Source of the DNA: Pseudomonadales bacterium
Lineage (GTDB): Bacteria > Pseudomonadota > Gammaproteobacteria > Pseudomonadales > Azotimanducaceae
Direction: 5' to 3'
Length of the DNA: 64,000 nucleotides
Assembly (NCBI GenBank): GCA_028285415.1
Contig: JANQPF010000013.1
Span: 1-64,000, forward strand
Below are positions 27,621-36,358 of the stretch, in pieces. The position numbers and the translations under genes are program-made. The stretch's first letter is position 1, and every line of letters begins with the position of its first letter. The notes beneath the pieces were generated by a model. It was not told where the DNA came from and made no database searches. It saw nothing but the letters and a program-made list of their open reading frames with translations.

Positions 27621-29210
27621 TTATCCCTCAGCCGCAACGATTGTCGGCGTCAATACCATGATGAGCTCCCTTCGAACCTTGTTCTCGTAGCGTCCACCGA
27701 ACGCTCGACTCAGCGGACCCAGGCGGCTCAGTCCCGGCAGGCCGCGTTCGGTGTAACTGTCCTGGGTCTGAATCAACCCCCCGAGCACAACGGTGTCGCC
27801 GCTCCTGGCACGCACGATGGAAGACACCTGCGCAACGTCGAGGTTGGGTGCTGAACTCTGAATGACACCCCCCGGACCTTCGACGACGCTGACGCTCGAC
27901 ACCCTTGTGACCACCGGCGATATGTCCATCATCACCCAGCCGTGCTCGCCAATCTGCGGCGTGAGCGACAGCACCACGCCCTCCGTCACAACCTGAGGAA
28001 TGTCGGTGGCGGTGGTGATCGATCCGGCGGACGTGGAGTCGGTGGACTGCTCGCGGCGGAAAAACGTTCGATCCGTTCCCACTTTGATGAGCGAGGTCTG
28101 GTTGTTCAACGTCCGCACGTGGGGCTGCGAGACGATCTCGACGTCACCCTGTTCCTCCAGGGCTTCGACCACCGCCGCGATTCTGACGTTGCCGTCGTTT
28201 TTGAGATTGAAGGCATCGAGACTGAGCACGGACGTCAACGGCGCAAGGCCACCGGCCGGGGAGCGAACGATGCCGTCCGTCGTGAACTCGACGTTCGTTC
28301 CCGAGTCGAGGGCGGCGCCGACACGGGCCCAGTTGACCCCAAGCGCCGAGGAGTCGTCCAGAACCACTTCCAGAATCCGCACCTCAATATCCACCTGCCG
28401 GTGGATGGCGCGGTTGATGTGGTTGACAAACTCCTGCACGGCCTCGACGTAGGCGTGCTGGTCCGTTACCTGAACGGTACCGGACAGCCGATTCACGACC
28501 ATCCTACCGCCGTCACTCAGGAGCGCTTCGAGCTGCTCTTCGAGCTCTGCCCAGAATTTGATTTCATCTTCCTGCTCTATCACGATGGAGCCGGACTCTT
28601 CACCCTCACCGCCGTCTCCACCGCCGGAACCGCTGCCGCCGGTATCCGAACTCGAGGACACCGTGGCGGTGGACGTCCCGGTTCCAGAACGCACCAGCCT
28701 CAGGTAATCGACGGTGAACTGTCTTGTTTCGGTAGAACGGACACGAATCACACCGTCTTTGATTTCCCAGTAGTAGTCGAGACTTGCCAGCATCAGTGAA
28801 AGGGCGCGATCGAGACTCATGTCCCGGAACTCGACGTCCAGCACGCCGGTGACGTCCTCGTCCGCCACGATGTTGAGATCATAAGCTCTGGCAAACAGGC
28901 GCAGACCGTCTCTGACCGCCATGTTGTTGATGACAAAGCTGTAGAGCTCCTCCGCTTCGGGTTCTGCTTCGAGGGATTCGGGTTGCGGAAACGCCATGCG
29001 CTCGCGGGCGGACAGCTGAAACGGCTCGAGCGCTGCCGGCGGCCAGGAGTCCGGCGAATGATAGCGTGGGAAATCACGCTCCTCGTCGGGTGCCTTGAAC
29101 TGCATCTGCGCACAGCCGGTGCTCAACACCATCAGCGCCAGAATTGCCGCGCGCAGAAGCGGCGTCATGCTGCGCGGGTTGGTCGATCCCTGACCGGAAA
29201 CTCTGCTCAT
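27621..29210 (-). CDS. mshL: MSHA-type secretin MshL
   Basis: 529 residues. Signal peptide with a lipobox ending LSTGC (Cys33), so an outer-membrane lipoprotein. N-domains: an STN-like stretch (MAVRDGLRLFARAYDLNIVADE) and the MshL-type region VDYLRLVRSGTGTSTATVSS, then a Gly/Ser/Glu-rich insert at about 210-230. The C-terminal secretin domain has VEIVSQPHVRTLNNQ, the VPxVTEG-like IPQVVTEGVVLSLTPQI and SGDTVVLGGLIQTQ. It forms the outer-membrane pore for the pilus. The ATG at 29210 overlaps the previous stop (ATGA); Met15 is an alternative start that shortens the signal peptide. Confidence 0.92.
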   Translation of the reverse strand: MSRVSGQGSTNPRSMTPLLRAAILALMVLSTGCAQMQFKAPDEERDFPRYHSPDSWPPAALEPFQLSARERMAFPQPESLEAEPEAEELYSFVINNMAVRDGLRLFARAYDLNIVADEDVTGVLDVEFRDMSLDRALSLMLASLDYYWEIKDGVIRVRSTETRQFTVDYLRLVRSGTGTSTATVSSSSDTGGSGSGGGDGGEGEESGSIVIEQEDEIKFWAELEEQLEALLSDGGRMVVNRLSGTVQVTDQHAYVEAVQEFVNHINRAIHRQVDIEVRILEVVLDDSSALGVNWARVGAALDSGTNVEFTTDGIVRSPAGGLAPLTSVLSLDAFNLKNDGNVRIAAVVEALEEQGDVEIVSQPHVRTLNNQTSLIKVGTDRTFFRREQSTDSTSAGSITTATDIPQVVTEGVVLSLTPQIGEHGWVMMDISPVVTRVSSVSVVEGPGGVIQSSAPNLDVAQVSSIVRARSGDTVVLGGLIQTQDSYTERGLPGLSRLGPLSRAFGGRYENKVRRELIMVLTPTIVAAEG

Positions 29211-29680
29211 GCTTCAGGCTCCAACCTGTATTCTTTTACGCCGCGCCTGAGCACTACGTGCTGCGCGCCGATTTCTACGACCTCGTATCTGTCGACGACG
29301 TCGCCCACGCGCACGAGGCGCTCGTCAATGACCGCCGCCTCCACGCCGGCGCCGACAAATAGCGCGCCCACCACCGGTAACGTTTCCGGCTCGGGCGCGC
29401 TTTCGCTGATGAGGCTGCCGCTGAACGGGTCGCGCTCCACGTCGTAGAGCCAGCCAATGCTCTCCCGACCTTCGATACTCGTTTCTGTTAGACCCACAAC
29501 ATTGGCGACGCTCGCAACGTCCGCATCAACGGTGTTACCAAAAAGATCCAGGGGCGGCACATCCGCAACGGTTACGGGATCATCGGATATCAGCGGCAGG
29601 ACCAGCGATATGCCCAGATAAACCGCCGCAAAAATGCCGAGCGCCGCGACGATCCATGGATTGTTCAGTAGATTTCTCAT
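29207..29680 (-). CDS. PilP/GspC-like pilus assembly protein (MshK position)
   Basis: 157 residues. One N-terminal membrane helix (VAALGIFAAVYLGISLVLPL) and a periplasmic part that ends in a GspC-HR/PilP-like beta domain: VGALFVGAGVEAAVIDERLVRVGDVVDRYEVVEIGAQHVVLRRGVKEYRL, read here as separate short strands. Such proteins link the inner-membrane PilM/N/O-like complex to the secretin. It overlaps its neighbours on both sides by 4 bases. Sequence is divergent, so the assignment rests mainly on topology and on its place between the PilO-like gene and mshL. Confidence 0.7.
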   Translation of the reverse strand: MRNLLNNPWIVAALGIFAAVYLGISLVLPLISDDPVTVADVPPLDLFGNTVDADVASVANVVGLTETSIEGRESIGWLYDVERDPFSGSLISESAPEPETLPVVGALFVGAGVEAAVIDERLVRVGDVVDRYEVVEIGAQHVVLRRGVKEYRLEPEA

Positions 29681-30393
29681 TCCATTGTTTCCTGGGCAGT
29701 GGCAGCCGCTGACTGCAGCAGCGTCAAATCGACGAAGCCGTAGCGGTCACGCACCCAAACCTGAGCATCGACGCTCAGGCTCAGCAGCTGTTCGCCGTCG
29801 CCGCGCGCCTGCGTCGATACCACGTCGATGTGCCAATGATCACGCAGCACCCTGCCGATCAGCTGCATGGCATTCATAAAGAGACTATCGGCAGTCTCAG
29901 CGGTAGCTTTAAATTCCAGCACCACCGGCACTTCCAGCACGTCCGGGACCGGGGACAAATGCGGTGCACGCGCCTTGTACGAAAACGTCAGACCGTAGCT
30001 GCCTGCAACCCTGGCGAGGCCCTCCGCCCAGGCAGCAAGCTCCGGAAATCCCTGGAACACGCGATCGTTTTCGGCTTCGATCGCGCGGCTCAAACTGTCC
30101 AGGTCGATCATCACCAGATCCGCCTCCAGCTTGGCAAGCTGGGTGTCGAGCGAATATTGCGTTGAGCGGAGCTCAACGAGCTCATGCAGGATTGACATGC
30201 GCTGCAGGTTCCAGGCAATCAGAAAACAACACGCTATGACCAGGCACATCGTGCCCGCGATCCTTTGCGGGGTGCGGAACCAGGCATCCACCATCATCTG
30301 CACATAGCGCTTGAGACCGGTGTGCGCCTCGATGGTCTCCTCTTTCTCATCCGTCCCGCTTTCGAGATCGGGCAGCTCGATATCGAGGCTCAC
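29677..30393 (-). CDS. PilO/MshJ-like inner-membrane assembly protein
   Basis: 238 residues from a GTG overlapping the previous stop (GTGA). About 45 cytoplasmic residues, one membrane helix (IAGTMCLVIACCFLIAWNLQ), a coiled-coil stretch (LHELVELRSTQYSLDTQLAK) and a periplasmic ferredoxin-like domain. This is the topology of PilO/GspM-like proteins that dimerise with a PilN/MshI-type partner on the periplasmic side. Sequence similarity is weak by eye; context supports the call. Confidence 0.7.
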   Translation of the reverse strand: MSLDIELPDLESGTDEKEETIEAHTGLKRYVQMMVDAWFRTPQRIAGTMCLVIACCFLIAWNLQRMSILHELVELRSTQYSLDTQLAKLEADLVMIDLDSLSRAIEAENDRVFQGFPELAAWAEGLARVAGSYGLTFSYKARAPHLSPVPDVLEVPVVLEFKATAETADSLFMNAMQLIGRVLRDHWHIDVVSTQARGDGEQLLSLSVDAQVWVRDRYGFVDLTLLQSAAATAQETME

Positions 30394-31778
30394 AGCATTT
30401 CTCCCGCAATCTGGAAGCCAAGCCGACCCGAATCACTCAGCTTGCCCTGCTCGAACTGTTCCATCCACGTTTCCGTGAAACTCTGCCGGACAGCGACGCG
30501 CCAGGGCGGCTGCTCCAGGTCCTGCTCGAAACGCGCAAGGATGCGCGCACCACGACGCATGTCGCCGGCAACGGTGCCGCTCAGCGCAACCCGCCAGGCG
30601 CCGCCGCTGCGTTGGATTTCTACTTCGGTAAGGGTGACCTCGGACGGTGTCAGCCGACTCAGATGCACCATCATCAGCGAAGGAAGATTGTGGCTGGTTG
30701 CGCGTAAACGGTTGAGATGATCCTGCTTGCTCTTCCCCGCCGACACCTTTTGCTCCACCTCGGCAATGAGCGTACGAACCTGATCGGAGCGCTGTTCGAT
30801 GGATCGCATCTGATCTGCACGATGGGCGACCAGCCCGCCGGTGAAGAGCGTCAAGAACCCTGCGACGGCAATTACGGCGGCGGTTGACCACGCGCCAACG
30901 CGCCGGAAAACCTCGCCGGTCATGTTCTTCTGCGCAAAAACTGATATGAAGTTGGCGGACAATTTACCGGACAGGCGCGTCGCCCATTGCGCCCAGAAGT
31001 ATGGGTCTTCCGCCTCGTCGTCGAAATACACCGGCATTTCCACGCCGGCTTCGAGCTCGGCGGCAAACTGCGGCGCAAGGTGCCCCATCATCCAAGCGGT
31101 ATCGACGCCGCGGCCGAGCTGCTGACGGGTGTAGCGCACGGTGCGGTTGATGTCCTGCACCAATCGTTCCACCGTTTCTGACGAGAGGCCGTAGTTCAGC
31201 TCGCGGACAAAGAGAGCCTCACCGTCGCCGAGCGCCAGGATGATCTCGGTCCGCTCGTTGAAGCATGCAACGACGACAATCAGCTGGTCATGAGCAATGT
31301 CCCTGGTAGGCAGGTAGTCCGACACAATTTCCGTCAGCGGCACATAGTTTTTTGGCGCGAGGCCAACGGCCGTGCACGCTGCTGTCGTAGATTTCACCAA
31401 CCGCTTGGGGAGGAGATGCAGAAGCACGCCTTCCTTGCCGTCCCGATGGGATACCTTGTGGTAGCACCAGGCGGCGTCTTCTTCGAACGACTTGTCTTGC
31501 TCCACACGACGCTGCAAGTACTTTTCGAGGTCGCGCCGCTTCATGGAGGGCACTTCCAGATAGTCGTGTGTGTGCAGATCGTGCTCGTGCACGACCGTCA
31601 CGTCACCTTTGATGCTGAGGTCAACGTGGTTCGACGCGGCATCCAGCGCACGCACCAGCTGGGCATGCGTCTCGACCCGTTCCGGCGCTTCCCACTGCGC
31701 GGCTATGTTGCCTTTGTGCAGGCGAGCGATGCGGAATTCGCCGTAGAGCCAGGATATGGAGTAACTGGTGCGTGCCAT
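30390..31778 (-). CDS. mshI: MshI/PilM-PilN-like pilus assembly protein
   Basis: 462 residues from ATG 31778, one base after the preceding stop; the open frame upstream is antisense-like and lacks similarity. The N-terminal 300 residues look like the actin-like PilM fold (LYGEFRIARLHKG, LPTRDIAHDQLIVVVACFNE, RELNYGLSSETVERLVQDIN). A single membrane helix follows at about 310-330 (AAVIAVAGFLTLFTGGLVAH), then a PilN-like periplasmic coiled coil. So PilM- and PilN-like parts are fused, as in MSHA MshI. It should sit at the inner membrane between the MshE/MshG motor and the PilO-like protein. Confidence 0.8.
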   Translation of the reverse strand: MARTSYSISWLYGEFRIARLHKGNIAAQWEAPERVETHAQLVRALDAASNHVDLSIKGDVTVVHEHDLHTHDYLEVPSMKRRDLEKYLQRRVEQDKSFEEDAAWCYHKVSHRDGKEGVLLHLLPKRLVKSTTAACTAVGLAPKNYVPLTEIVSDYLPTRDIAHDQLIVVVACFNERTEIILALGDGEALFVRELNYGLSSETVERLVQDINRTVRYTRQQLGRGVDTAWMMGHLAPQFAAELEAGVEMPVYFDDEAEDPYFWAQWATRLSGKLSANFISVFAQKNMTGEVFRRVGAWSTAAVIAVAGFLTLFTGGLVAHRADQMRSIEQRSDQVRTLIAEVEQKVSAGKSKQDHLNRLRATSHNLPSLMMVHLSRLTPSEVTLTEVEIQRSGGAWRVALSGTVAGDMRRGARILARFEQDLEQPPWRVAVRQSFTETWMEQFEQGKLSDSGRLGFQIAGEML

Positions 31779-31779
31779 G

Positions 31780-32568
31780 CTAGTCCACCCAGGCCCAGGT
31801 GAATCCGTCCGTCTGATAACGCCAGGAGGCGTCGTCATTGACAATCTGCCGCACGAGCAGGCCTGCTCCCGGATACGGGGCCGCATTCAGGTCAAGGCGG
31901 GTACCCGCCAGCACAAATACCGTTCGCGAACCGTCAACGCCGCCGGACGCCGCTGCTATGGAGCCTTCAGCGCCACCCTCCAGTGCGAAGCCGGCCTGGG
32001 AATTGTTGGCGTTGCTCAACACCGCGCGTACGAACAACGGCGCCAGGTTGATCCGCTCGATCTGGAGCGTGTCGCTTTCGACCAGAAGCGCGTCCGCCGT
32101 CTGATCCCAGACGTCGCTGAAACGGGTGTTCGTGTTCAAGGTAGCCGTCACGCTGCCGTCCAGGTTCGACACGAGCATGAGGCGCGGGGAATTCGGCATC
32201 GCGGCCAGTCCCTGCGTCTGGGTATACCCTGACCACGACTGATTCGAAGTCGAGAAAAACATCGGATCCGCGTATAGCCGCCGGTTGAAGTTCTTCTCGT
32301 TCACCAGCACCCGCTGCGGAGACAGCGATGCGTAGTCCGCAATTGCCACCGGCCAGTCGGTGTTGGCTAACGTTGGGATTTCCTGGTTACGCTTGATGTA
32401 GCCCTGCAATGAGCCGGCGATTGCGGCAAGGCTCTGCTGCTCGGCATCCTGATACGCCTCCTCCAGCATCTGAAAGACGGACGGTGCCAGCGCGCCGGCA
32501 AGGATGGCCATCACCGACAAGACGCCAATCATCTCCAGCAGTGAAAATCCCAGTGATCGTGGCTTCAT
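31780..32568 (-). CDS. Type IV prepilin-like protein (minor pilin)
   Basis: 262 residues. Class III signal: short leader MKPRSLG, cleavage before Phe, then FSLLEMIGVLSVMAILAGALAP with the +5 Glu that is needed for assembly. The rest is a soluble globular domain of about 230 residues without a clear family. It overlaps the mshG-like gene by 4 bases, an unusual location for a pilin, between the platform protein and MshI. Probably a minor (initiating or tip) pilin; the substitution of Thr by Ser in GFSLLE is common. Confidence 0.82.
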   Translation of the reverse strand: MKPRSLGFSLLEMIGVLSVMAILAGALAPSVFQMLEEAYQDAEQQSLAAIAGSLQGYIKRNQEIPTLANTDWPVAIADYASLSPQRVLVNEKNFNRRLYADPMFFSTSNQSWSGYTQTQGLAAMPNSPRLMLVSNLDGSVTATLNTNTRFSDVWDQTADALLVESDTLQIERINLAPLFVRAVLSNANNSQAGFALEGGAEGSIAAASGGVDGSRTVFVLAGTRLDLNAAPYPGAGLLVRQIVNDDASWRYQTDGFTWAWVD

Positions 32569-33770
32569 CCGCGAATCCCCGACATGAGACTGAAGAGCGG
32601 CATGAATATCGACGCGGCCACCATGCCAACTATGCCCAGGAGCGTCAGAATGATGAGAGGTTCGAGAATGCCAAACAGGCGTTTGATGCGGCGCGGAATC
32701 TCGTTGTCCATGCGCTGGGAGATCTTTTCCAGACAGCTGTCGAGCTTGCCGGTCTCTTCACCAACGACAATCATGCGCATGACAATTGGGCTCACGACGT
32801 CATGCTCCGCCAGGGCCTGAGACATGCGGCGACCTTCCGTGACCGCAAGCTCAGCATCCATCAACGCGTGATTCATGACACGGTTGTTGACCACACCAGA
32901 AACAAGGCCAATGGCTTCGACGATCGGCACGCCGGCTTTCAGCATCAACGCCATGTTGTGCGCAAACCGTGACAGCACCAGCAATTGATTGACCGGACCA
33001 AATACCGGCATACGCAGCTTTGCCGTGTCGAGCGCTGTGGCGAGCTCCGGCCAACGCGGTGGCGCGTACTTCAAAAACAAAAACAATCCAGCGCACACCA
33101 GAAGTACTGCCCACCAGTAGCCGTTGCAGAACTCGCCGATGGCCACGACCACCTTGGTAATGGTCGGCAGCTCAATGTTGAGGCTGTCGAAAATTACCGA
33201 AAACTGCGGCACCACAAAGCTGAACATGAGGAAAACCAGGCCAAAGACGGCAACGGCAATCATCGACGGGTACATGGTTGCCTGCTTGACGTCACCCATC
33301 AGCGCGTCGAGCCACTCCAGGTGGTCGCTGATGTCGGCGCAGGCGGCGACCAGCTCACCGCTGTGCTCACCCGCGCGTACCAGATTGCAGATCTCCGCAG
33401 AGAATACTTCCGGATGAGCGGACATCGCATCGAAGAAGCTCACCCCGCTTTCAATATTGAGCTGCACGTCCTCGAGCACCCGGCGAAAACCCTCCTGCTC
33501 GGTTTCCTTGACGATGACATTCAAACTTTCGCTGATGTCGACACCGGCACCAATCAGCGTCGCCAGGCCGTTGAAGAAGTCCACCAGATCCTTGCGCGTC
33601 ACCTTGACCTTGAGGTCAGCCTGTTTTTTTCCGCTATGCGGCTTTGCTTCGATCAGCCACAGTCCCAGACCCGCCATCCGGCGCTCGAGCACGGCTTCGG
33701 AATCCGCCACGAGAATGCCCGTGGTGATCTGACTGTCCTTGTCTACTGCACGATAGGCGTACTGCGGCAT
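32565..33770 (-). CDS. mshG: Inner-membrane platform protein MshG (PilC/GspF family)
   Basis: 401 residues, the family's usual length. N-terminal cytoplasmic part MPQYAYRAVDKDSQITTGIL, then the duplicated T2SSF domain: first copy about 65-190 (FFNGLATLIGAGVDISESLN), second about 270-395 (RFAHNMALMLKAGVPIVEAI). Three membrane helices, including SMIAVAVFGLVFLMFSFVVP and the C-terminal LIILTLLGIVGMVAASIFMP. It transmits the work of the MshE ATPase to pilin assembly. It lies 54 bases after the mshE stop. Confidence 0.92.
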   Translation of the reverse strand: MPQYAYRAVDKDSQITTGILVADSEAVLERRMAGLGLWLIEAKPHSGKKQADLKVKVTRKDLVDFFNGLATLIGAGVDISESLNVIVKETEQEGFRRVLEDVQLNIESGVSFFDAMSAHPEVFSAEICNLVRAGEHSGELVAACADISDHLEWLDALMGDVKQATMYPSMIAVAVFGLVFLMFSFVVPQFSVIFDSLNIELPTITKVVVAIGEFCNGYWWAVLLVCAGLFLFLKYAPPRWPELATALDTAKLRMPVFGPVNQLLVLSRFAHNMALMLKAGVPIVEAIGLVSGVVNNRVMNHALMDAELAVTEGRRMSQALAEHDVVSPIVMRMIVVGEETGKLDSCLEKISQRMDNEIPRRIKRLFGILEPLIILTLLGIVGMVAASIFMPLFSLMSGIRG

Positions 33771-33824
33771 GGTACTACCCCAACCGCTTGAGCAGATTCG
33801 TATGGAACGACCGTCCGGTCACGG

Positions 33825-35519
33825 CTACCTCAGCACCCGTAACACTTCTGCGACCGTTGTCAGGCCCTGATGCGCTTTGGCAATGCCATCTTCCAGCATG
33901 GTGGTCATCCCGCCCGCACGCGCGAGCTCGAGCATCTGCGATTCCCCCCCACCGTCCAGCATTGCATCGTGGAAGGACGCATCGGTCAGCAGCACCTCAT
34001 AGACGGCGATACGGCCGCTGAAACCCGTCCCATTGCAGTAATCACAACCAACCGCCTCCCAATGGGTCGACGATGCAGCGCCAAGAGCAGCAAGCTCTCC
34101 GGCAAGCAGCGGATTCGTGCCGGGTTGTTCCCGCCGGCATTCCATGCAGAGTTTGCGGAGTAGCCTCTGGCCGACGATTCCCACCAGCGCCGAAGGCAGC
34201 AGATATCGGTCAATGCCCATGTCCACCAGGCGTGGGATGACACCAACGGCGCTGTTCGTATGCAGCGTCGAAAACACCAGGTGCCCGGTCATGGCGGCGC
34301 GCGTGGCTAGCTCCGCCGTCTCCGCGTCGCGAATCTCCCCGACCAGGATGACGTCCGGATCCTGCCGCAGGAGCGCTCTCAAACCCGCCGCAAAGCTCAT
34401 TCCGATTTCCGAATTGACCTGCGTCTGGCGCACCAGCGGCAGGGTGTATTCGATCGGATCTTCGAGGGTGAAGACGCTGCGTGCTTCGCGATCGATGGTG
34501 CCAAGGGCGGTGTAGAGCGTTGTCGTCTTGCCGCTGCCCGTGGGTCCGGTGACGAGCACCATCCCATAGGGCTGGCTGATGGCCTGCTCAATCCGGGTAA
34601 GGTCACTCGGCGAGAATCCAAGATCCGCCAGCGACAGCTGCACCGCACCGCCGTCGAGCACGCGCATGACAATGCTCTCGCCGTGATTGGTCGGCAGCGT
34701 CGAGACGCGCAGGTCAATGTATCCGCTGCCGAACGTGAAGCGGATGCGCCCATCCTGGGGTACCCGCTTTTCGGTAATGTCGAGGTTCGCCATGAGCTTC
34801 AGACGCGCGAGCACCGCCGACTGTATGGCTTTCGGGACGATAATCTCCTCACGCAGAATGCCATCAACCCGCAGGCGGACGCGCATGTTGCGCTCTTCCG
34901 GCTGCAGGTGCACGTCGGTTGCACGCTGCTTGATGGCCGTGGCGAGAATCTGATCAACCAACCGCACCATGGGCGAGCCTTCGTCGTCCGCCGTGGTGAC
35001 TTCGAGGGAATCGCCTGACAGTACCTGCTCAATGGTTTCGTTGATGCTCGACGATCGCGCGTAGTTGCGCTCAATCGCCTCCAGCACATGAGACTCCGGC
35101 GCGGTGACCACCTTGATGGTGTATTTGGTCTCACGCTCGACCGCATCCTGCGCCACGATGTCGAGCGCATCGGCAAAGACGACGGTGAGCACGCCGCCTT
35201 CGAGCACAAAAGGAATGAGCTTGTGGGTGCGTGCGGTATCGTATGAGACAAGGCCAAGCAGGTCGGGGGCAATCTCGATGTCGCGCACCGTGACCATCTC
35301 GACATCGTGTTCCTGCGCCAGCGTCGCGGTGATGTCTTCGGTCGTGACGAAGCCCAGCTCCACGAGCGTCTCCCCGAGGTAGCCGCCGCCGCGTTTCTGC
35401 TCGCGCAGCGCCAGATCCAGCTGCGGCTCGGTGACGAGACCCGCTTCCAGGAGTCTTTGTCCGAGAGGTTTACTGACCTTGGGCTGTGCCGATCCCTGGC
35501 TGTGCCGCGATTGTGTCAT
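33825..35519 (-). CDS. mshE: Pilus extension ATPase MshE with c-di-GMP-type N-domain
   Basis: 564 residues. Residues 18-75 carry MshEN-type c-di-GMP-binding pattern (PLGQRLLEAGLVTEPQLDLA, then YLGETLVELGFVTTEDITAT), so cyclic di-GMP should control assembly. The GspE core has Walker A GPTGSGKT (325-332), the Asp box, Walker B with DPDVILVGEIRDAETAELA and a His box. Two CxxC pairs (CMEC near residue 460 and CDYC about 35 residues later) form the usual zinc site. I see no good ribosome binding site; the start lies 9 bases after the pilin stop and is probably reached by coupling. Confidence 0.94.
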   Translation of the reverse strand: MTQSRHSQGSAQPKVSKPLGQRLLEAGLVTEPQLDLALREQKRGGGYLGETLVELGFVTTEDITATLAQEHDVEMVTVRDIEIAPDLLGLVSYDTARTHKLIPFVLEGGVLTVVFADALDIVAQDAVERETKYTIKVVTAPESHVLEAIERNYARSSSINETIEQVLSGDSLEVTTADDEGSPMVRLVDQILATAIKQRATDVHLQPEERNMRVRLRVDGILREEIIVPKAIQSAVLARLKLMANLDITEKRVPQDGRIRFTFGSGYIDLRVSTLPTNHGESIVMRVLDGGAVQLSLADLGFSPSDLTRIEQAISQPYGMVLVTGPTGSGKTTTLYTALGTIDREARSVFTLEDPIEYTLPLVRQTQVNSEIGMSFAAGLRALLRQDPDVILVGEIRDAETAELATRAAMTGHLVFSTLHTNSAVGVIPRLVDMGIDRYLLPSALVGIVGQRLLRKLCMECRREQPGTNPLLAGELAALGAASSTHWEAVGCDYCNGTGFSGRIAVYEVLLTDASFHDAMLDGGGESQMLELARAGGMTTMLEDGIAKAHQGLTTVAEVLRVLR

Positions 35520-35528
35520 GGAGGTGCA

Positions 35529-36110
35529 TTACACCCGTGCCAGGCACATCACCAGTATCGAGGCGTGGGTGCCGGCATAGCGCTTGACGCGACCGGCTTT
35601 TTTCCAGTCGCCGTCACCGCTGGTCACGGCGCCATCTTTGTCAAGCATCTGACTGATACTCTGAGCCATGTCATCGGCGACGCCGTCAACACGGTACGCG
35701 ATGAATCTGCCATCCTGATTACCATCACCGTCAAGGTCACAGGCGTAGTTGGCATCGGCGGTCACGAGCACGTCGAGATAGCCGCCGGGCGTAATTGGAT
35801 TGGAAAGCTCCGCCTCAATGTACGGACCGTTCCAACCGGCAATGGGATTGCCGCCCGAGTCGGAATTGCGCATCAGCTGGCGCAAATGGTCTTCCGAACG
35901 CGACGGGATGTGGCGTGGCCAGGTCCCCGTGTCCTTGTAGTAGCGCGCTACCGCAGCCTTGAGATCGTTCGATTCCTGTACCAGCGACGACACCTTGGCG
36001 TCCTGAATGGCCTGGAATATCTGCGGCGTCGCGACGGCAGCGATAATGGCAATCACAGCCAGCACGCCAATCACTTCCATGAGCGTGAACCCTGAGTTCT
36101 TTCCTTGCAT
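35529..36110 (-). CDS. MSHA-type major pilin-like prepilin
   Basis: 193 residues, first gene of the pilus operon. Leader MQGKNSG, then FTLMEVIGVLAVIAIIAAVA with the +5 Glu: a standard type IV prepilin. The C-terminal region has two cysteines (one in NYACDLDG, one in LVMCLARV) that may form the D-region disulfide. The acidic loop DLDGDGNQDG resembles a calcium-binding loop. Position first in the operon and length agree with a major pilin such as MshA. About 250 bases lie upstream before the gpsA-like gene. Confidence 0.85.
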   Translation of the reverse strand: MQGKNSGFTLMEVIGVLAVIAIIAAVATPQIFQAIQDAKVSSLVQESNDLKAAVARYYKDTGTWPRHIPSRSEDHLRQLMRNSDSGGNPIAGWNGPYIEAELSNPITPGGYLDVLVTADANYACDLDGDGNQDGRFIAYRVDGVADDMAQSISQMLDKDGAVTSGDGDWKKAGRVKRYAGTHASILVMCLARV

Positions 36111-36358
36111 GACACAACCTTGTATCTATTTCATTGTCACCGACAAAAGCACCTGGCTTTTGCCTCAACCCTGCTTAAAGCATAGACCAGCATCTGCGGT
36201 GTAAAGCGGTGGCGACAAAAAAGTGCCGAACTAGCGCCGAACAGGTCACAAAACTGCGCCCGCAGTCAGAAAAACGGCGCTTCTGATCGCACAGGAAGCA
36301 AGCTGCAATGAAAGAGTTGCAAAAGAGGAAATGCCCTTCGGGCGGGCTTTCCAGGGAT
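36111..36358. other. Intergenic region upstream of the pilus operon
   Basis: About 248 bases between the pilin start and the gpsA-like stop. It is slightly richer in A/T than the surroundings and must hold the pilus operon promoter, but I cannot point to a convincing -35/-10 pair or sigma-54 site. The only clear element is the hairpin at 36327-36352. Confidence 0.4.
36327..36352 (-). terminator. Probable terminator after the gpsA-like gene
   Basis: Stem GGAAA/TTTCC plus GCCC/GGGC with one bulged base and a 7-base loop. On the minus strand it is followed by a short T-rich run (TCTTTT). It begins 7 bases beyond the gpsA-like stop at 36359. Confidence 0.6.
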
